This document shows, in pieces, positions 60,075 through 64,000 of a DNA stretch of 64,000 bases; the stretch's first letter is position 1, and the number at the start of each line of letters is the position of its first letter. The notes under the pieces were generated by a model. The model made no database searches. It was not told where the DNA came from and worked only from the letters and a program-made list of their open reading frames with translations. Position numbers and translations under genes: made by a program. The DNA lies in the NCBI RefSeq assembly GCF_026015985.1, contig NZ_CP110389.1, positions 3,008,001-3,072,000 on the forward strand, given 5' to 3'. The stretch is from Rhodopseudomonas sp. P2A-2r (GTDB lineage Bacteria > Pseudomonadota > Alphaproteobacteria > Rhizobiales > Xanthobacteraceae).

Positions 60075-62359
60075 TCACACTTCGGGAAGTCCCTCAATTT
60101 GTCTGAATGGGGTTGAAGCGGAACAATCTCTACCAATAAATTTCTTGTAAAGTGTGGACCTCCTATGTGAAATAAACGGCTCTACCAGTTCGGCTTCCAT
60201 AGGCTTTGCGAAGAGAAACCCCTGCAAGGAGCTGCAGCCCATTTCGAGCAAGGACGAGGCTTGGCCAAAGGTTTCCACGCCCTCTGCGGTAACCTTCATT
60301 TTGAGCTGTAGCGCAAGTTTGTTCACCAGCTCGATGATAGCGCGACTGGAGATATCCCTAGACATGGTATCAACAAAACTCTTGTCGATTTTTATGATGT
60401 CAACGGGCAGGCTTCGCAAATGTGTAAGCGAAGCATAACCGGTTCCGAAGTCATCGAGAGCGACCAGCACACCCTTCCCCGAAGCCGCTGCAGCGTCGCG
60501 GCAACGGCTTCCTCAAGTCCTTGCATGAATACCGTTTCGGTCACTTCAATGACGATTTTGTCGAGTTTAATTCCCTTCTTGATCAAAGCTGCGTGGATTC
60601 GGGATTCAAGGTCACCGCGCTGGAAATCAGCTGCACCGACGTTGATACTAATCCTACCGAAATCAACACCTCTATCGATCCATTTACGCATGTCTGAGGC
60701 AACGTGGCCGAGCATGATCGTCGTCAGGTTATATGATATACTGGGATCAGTGAGCGCCTCGCTGAATTCTCCGGCGGAAATGACCGATCCGTCGTCAGTC
60801 TTCATCCGCGCTAGTGCCTCAAATCCGCAAATATCGCCGTCGCTACTCCGCACTGTCGGCTGGTAGTATGGAACAAAACGGCCTGCTACGAGCGCCTTCT
60901 CAACCTCCCTCGTCTGGTGAATGCGACGCGCAATACTCGTCCGCATACGCGGTTCAAATTCAAGATAACCGCCGCGACAGATTTCCTTAGCGTGATAGAG
61001 AGCAAAATCGGCGTTTTGCGAGAGTGCAGCAGCATCCATGCCGGGTTCTAGCATCGCGCCCCCAATCGTTATTTTTGGCAAAAGCGTTGAGCTTGCAACA
61101 GTCAAAGGGTCTGCAATCTGTTGGATAAGCTGGCGAGCGACCGCGGCCATAGCTTTGGGCGTTACCTGCCTTGAAAGAACGGCAGCGAACTCGTCGCCGC
61201 CCAAACGGAAAATCCGCCCACGTTCACCGAGCTGCGATTTCAACTTTGAGGCCAATCTCGTCAGCAACATATCGCCGGCCGCGTGACCCAACGTGTCATT
61301 CACCTGTTTCAGATGATCGACGTCGATGAGCAGTAATCCGAAGTGCGGATCTTTGCCTATCATGATCTCTGACACGTGCGACAGGTAGGCTGCACGGTTC
61401 TCAAGTCCGGTCAGGCTATCTGTGCAAGCCGCCTCGACAAGTTTCCTCTCGTGAAGGACACGTTCAGTGACGTCCTGGATGATGCCGAACAGCCGACGGG
61501 GCTCATCCTCAATAATTTCCATATCGCTGACGATATGAACCCAACGCTCATCGCCACTTGGCGTGATGATTCGATATTGACGGTCGAGTGCACTTGCAGC
61601 ACCGCCTCTCGCATTGAGAATTCTCTCTTTGACAGACGCACGTTCTTCAGGAGCATAACAGGCAATCACTCTTTTTGCGTTCAACGGCGTTCCAATGGGC
61701 AAGCCGACGATGCGGAAGACCTGATCGGACCAGGTTATGGCACCAGTTCTAAGATTCATCTCGAAGCCGCCAACCTTGGCCGATCGCTCCGTCTGCTCAA
61801 ACCGCGCCTGCCTAAGCTCGAGTTCGCGCTGCTGTTCGCGCATCCGCATTTTCTTGCTATGGCCCCGGATTAATCCAACAGCAACGGTTGCCAAGCTTTC
61901 AAGCTGCTCCATATTTTCTTCGGTGAAGGTGCGGCAGCGTACGTCCATTACACACAGGCTACCATAGCATATACCACCTTCAAGTAGCGGAGCCCCCGCA
62001 TAAAATTTGACGGCAGTAGGGCCTGACACAAAAGTGTTCGCCGAAAAGCGCCCATCAGCCGCCGCATTCTGAACTATAAGCGGCTCCATCGTTTCAACAA
62101 CGTTGCCGCAGAACGAGAGCGCCCGGGGTGCTTCGCCGAAGTTGATCCCTTTCTTCGCCTTGAACCATTGACGGTCGGCGTCAACAAGTGAAACAAGCGC
62201 GATTGGGGCGTCAAAGATGGAGCACGCGAGATGGACTATGGAATCGAAGTCTAGAGAAGGCCGGCTATCAAGGATACCGGCCGAGCGTAACGCGTTTGAT
62301 CGTATCGTCTCCTTTGCACCAGCCGATTGCACGGTGGCTAGATCGAATTGCTCTTCCAT
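60075..62359 (-). pseudogene. GAF-PAS-GGDEF-EAL cyclic-di-GMP protein, frameshifted
   Basis: From MEEQFDLATVQSAGAKETIR at 62359, chosen for its GGAGG site over two earlier in-frame starts. A GAF domain (about 40-180) is followed by PAS (VGGFEMNLRTGAITWSDQVF ... VTERVLHERK), GGDEF with intact RLGGDEFAAV, and EAL starting YYQPTVRSSDGDICGFEALA. One missing C in the CCCC run at 60477-60480 (GGGG coding) shifts the frame in mid EAL; restored it reads LRGKGVLVALDDFGTGYASL. Both catalytic motifs are present, so it could make or break c-di-GMP. The last residues (FRQIEGLPEV) are encoded by the repeat at 60080, so the C-terminus is probably altered. Confidence 0.87.
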
Positions 62360-63007
62360 ATGACCTCCGCCAAGAAAAATGTGCTGGCTCATTTCAAATA
62401 TTTCTTTCAAATTTAAGCAGGCCCTCCTTAGAATTGGTAAACTGGCCCGAGCGTTTTGGCATTGTCAGCCAAGTCCAATCTCGTTTGAAGATGCGCAGCA
62501 TATGGCTGACTCAGTCCAAAGCAACCCGCCTCGACGGTCATGCGGTTGACTGCTTTAGTTTCGAAGAACGAGGTCCAATTACCCCATCTGTAGCGGCAGT
62601 CTCTCTAGCGGTCCTCACCAGAACCTCAACTGCTGAACCGGGGTTGCGCATCCTGAATATCAGCTGAACCCATCGAAAGATCGAAGTTGCGAGAGTTTCC
62701 TAGGATCCAATTCTAACGTACCGATTGAACGAGAGTGAAGGTTTCAACCTGGAATTTTCTTCTTTCTGCCAGAGACAAAAATGGAACTTTCATATCGACG
62801 CCGTTTTTGGTCATCTACAGTTAGGATCGCTGCTGACGGCTGCGGATTTCATCAGCGCCCTTATTTTGAAGACTGGTGGTATTTTCGTGATGGAAGTCGC
62901 ACGGCTTTCGCTAGCCACGACCGGGGAATTTTTCCGTATTGCAACACTGGAGCGCGATGCGCTACGGGATCCTGTGACCGGTGTGTTCAAACCGGCGCTA
63001 CCCCGAC
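62360..63007. other. Non-coding or decayed region
   Basis: About 650 bases with no convincing gene. AT-richer than the backbone. Short frames here are shadow-like and lack ribosome sites. It likely contains the promoter of the GGDEF-EAL gene at its left end and the eroded start of the following hydrolase fragment. Confidence 0.4.
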
Positions 63008-63280
63008 ACCAAGCTCCACGAGGAGATCGCACTCGCCGGCTATGACTGGGGCGGCCGGGCGGCCTGCATTGCCGCGGCACTTCGGCCGGACCGATGTGGG
63101 GGCTCGCCTCGGTAAACAGCTATCTCATCCAGGATATCGCAAAGGCCGCCATTCCCGTCGCTCCTTTTGTCGAGTCCGGGCTGTGGTATCAGTTCTATTT
63201 TTTGACCGAACGTGGACGGACTGGACTAACCCTGTCGAGGCGAGAGATCGCCAAGACGATCTGGATGCGGAATTCTCCGA
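63008..63280 (+). pseudogene. Internal fragment of an alpha/beta hydrolase
   Basis: First frame: KLHEEIALAGYDWGGRAACI then AAALRPDRCGG. After a one-base loss at the GGGGG run (63098-63102) the next frame continues LASVNSYLIQDIAKAAIPVA, FVESGLWYQFYFLTERGRTG, LTLSRREIAKTIWMRNSP. The GYDWGGRAA nucleophile motif (Asp nucleophile in GYDWGG) and YFLTERGR are typical of epoxide hydrolase-like proteins. Both ends are missing. Confidence 0.65.
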
Positions 63281-63539
63281 TAGAGATTTCGTGCGGGCGC
63301 ACGGAGTTCGCTGCACGATGAGACGCACCCCTTTCCCGCTTGCAGCCCGTAATTGTCCGGGAGTGATAGTTAACCTGCTTTTAACGCCGGCGATTCAATC
63401 TGCAATCATTGGCGGTTCTTCGATGCAACGCTTGCGCGCGGCATTCGGTGCCAATGATGAACGGCGCCATAGCGCAAGTTCACTGAGCTATCCTTTATGG
63501 AATATCCCATTGAGGGCAGCACATTTTTCGGAGGGTAGT
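63281..63539. other. Intergenic region before the chemoreceptor
   Basis: Here the sequence returns from decayed DNA to intact coding. A ribosome site GGAGGG lies at about 63530. AT-rich TAGTTAACCTGCTTTTAACG around 63367 may include a promoter. No other feature seen. Confidence 0.45.
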
Positions 63540-64000
63540 ATGACCTTTCTCGCCCGCTTCCGCGTTCTTACGAAAATCCTTGCAGTTATCATCCTGATGT
63601 CCGCCATTGCCGCTGCGATGAGTTGGCTCGGCATCCGCGCATTGGGTGAGCTCAATGACGGGGCCGACAACATGAATGTCGCCGCGCGCCGCACGATGAA
63701 GGGAGCGCGCGCCAACCAGAACGTGATCGCGATCAACCGGGCGGAGTTCAGTCTCGCGCTAGATCCAAGTCCCGAGAATCGCGCGCAAGTCCGCAAAATC
63801 ATCGATGCGGAAATGAAGCTCTACCGCGAACGCATCGAGGATGTCGCCTCAACTCGCGACGAACAGGCGAAAGCAATGATGCCGGCGGTCCACGAAGCCA
63901 TGGCGGCCTACGCGAAGGACACCGAGGACATGCTTCGCCTCGCCGATGGCACAAAGAACATGCAGTTGAACGACCAGACCCGACAGTTGCGCGACTCAGC
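63540..64000 (+). CDS. Methyl-accepting chemotaxis protein, N-terminal part (runs off window)
   Basis: The frame from ATG at 63540 stays open to the window end (153 codons). It begins MTFLARFRVLTKILAVIILM, a first membrane helix, then SAIAAAMSWLGIRALGELND, and a helical sensor region: NVAARRTMKGARANQNVIAI, NRAEFSLALDPSPENRAQVR, MKLYRERIEDVASTRDEQAK, MMPAVHEAMAAYAKDTEDML. This is the four-helix-bundle sensor of a chemoreceptor. The HAMP and signalling parts are outside. It has a strong GGAGGG site. Confidence 0.87.
   Translation, partial: MTFLARFRVLTKILAVIILMSAIAAAMSWLGIRALGELNDGADNMNVAARRTMKGARANQNVIAINRAEFSLALDPSPENRAQVRKIIDAEMKLYRERIEDVASTRDEQAKAMMPAVHEAMAAYAKDTEDMLRLADGTKNMQLNDQTRQLRDS

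Larger units (their letters stand above)
59114..60125. repeat. Two direct copies of a 25-base repeat (possible IS remnants)
   Basis: Copy 1 begins CTTCGTGAAGTCCCTCAATT at 59114 and copy 2 begins CTTCGGGAAGTCCCTCAATT at 60080. They agree at 24 of the first 25 bases. Similarity continues weakly (GGGAACAGTC versus CGGAACAATC). About 960 bases lie between them, filled with gene fragments. The feature spans both copies. They may be ends of a deleted insertion sequence. Confidence 0.6.

Noticed and set aside
1..64000. CRISPR arrays
   Set aside because: No set of regularly spaced identical repeats was seen; all repeats here are dispersed palindromes.

Overview
The window is high-GC alphaproteobacterial DNA. 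Its gene content and its dispersed intergenic palindromes fit the Bradyrhizobium / Rhodopseudomonas / Tardiphaga group (Nitrobacteraceae) best; the genus is an inference. Most of it is chromosomal backbone with short intergenic gaps. One IS5-family insertion and an accessory segment starting at a tRNA-Arg gene (about 51.6 kb to 63.5 kb) interrupt it.

Layout. 0-7.5 kb: 5' part of an OprO/OprP porin, a DegP-type protease, RarA, a secreted protein, a cupin, a TetR regulator divergent from a RidA-family gene with two operator-like palindromes between them, and a rifampin ADP-ribosyltransferase (arr) lying between dispersed repeats. 7.5-9.9 kb: a decayed gene whose stop codon is the IS5-family target site, then a GC-rich hairpin region behind a consensus-like promoter. 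9.9-23.4 kb: a large-subunit-type pseudouridine synthase with a long disordered N-terminus, BluB, an ATP12 chaperone, FliK-like and FlhB-like flagellar proteins, a class D beta-lactamase, PccB, a DUF4160/DUF2442 pair, a TRIC channel and two alpha/beta hydrolases. 23.4-28.9 kb: a tightly coupled minus-strand operon (FAD/NAD(P)-binding protein, sulfotransferase, CysD, CysNC) that looks like a dedicated sulfation pathway, because PAPS synthesis is present but no PAPS or sulfite reductase is. 29-33.3 kb: a chemoreceptor and small proteins. 33.6-43.9 kb: a CoA/2-oxoacid catabolic cluster (indolepyruvate:ferredoxin oxidoreductase, thiolase plus DUF35 partner, MaoC, DapA-like aldolase, NUDIX, acyl-CoA ligase). 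44-51.4 kb: a PAS histidine kinase, a GrlR-like protein, a small RNA-like unit containing a 14-codon ORF with a perfect extended Shine-Dalgarno sequence, small hypotheticals and an NCS1 permease. 51.6-63.5 kb: tRNA-Arg(TCG), an archaeo-eukaryotic primase / superfamily-2 helicase of the TOTE-conflict type, an unknown large protein, topoisomerase III with a DUF5710 partner, a GGDEF-EAL protein and several gene fragments. The window ends inside another chemoreceptor.

A technical point matters throughout. At least eight genes are broken by one-base indels, seven or more of them looking like one missing base in a homopolymer run (TetR, CysNC, MaoC, acyl-CoA ligase, primase-helicase, GGDEF-EAL, the 7.6-8.5 kb gene, an alpha/beta-hydrolase fragment). 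This suggests homopolymer under-calling in the assembly as much as gene decay. These genes are entered as pseudogenes, but most may be intact in the organism.
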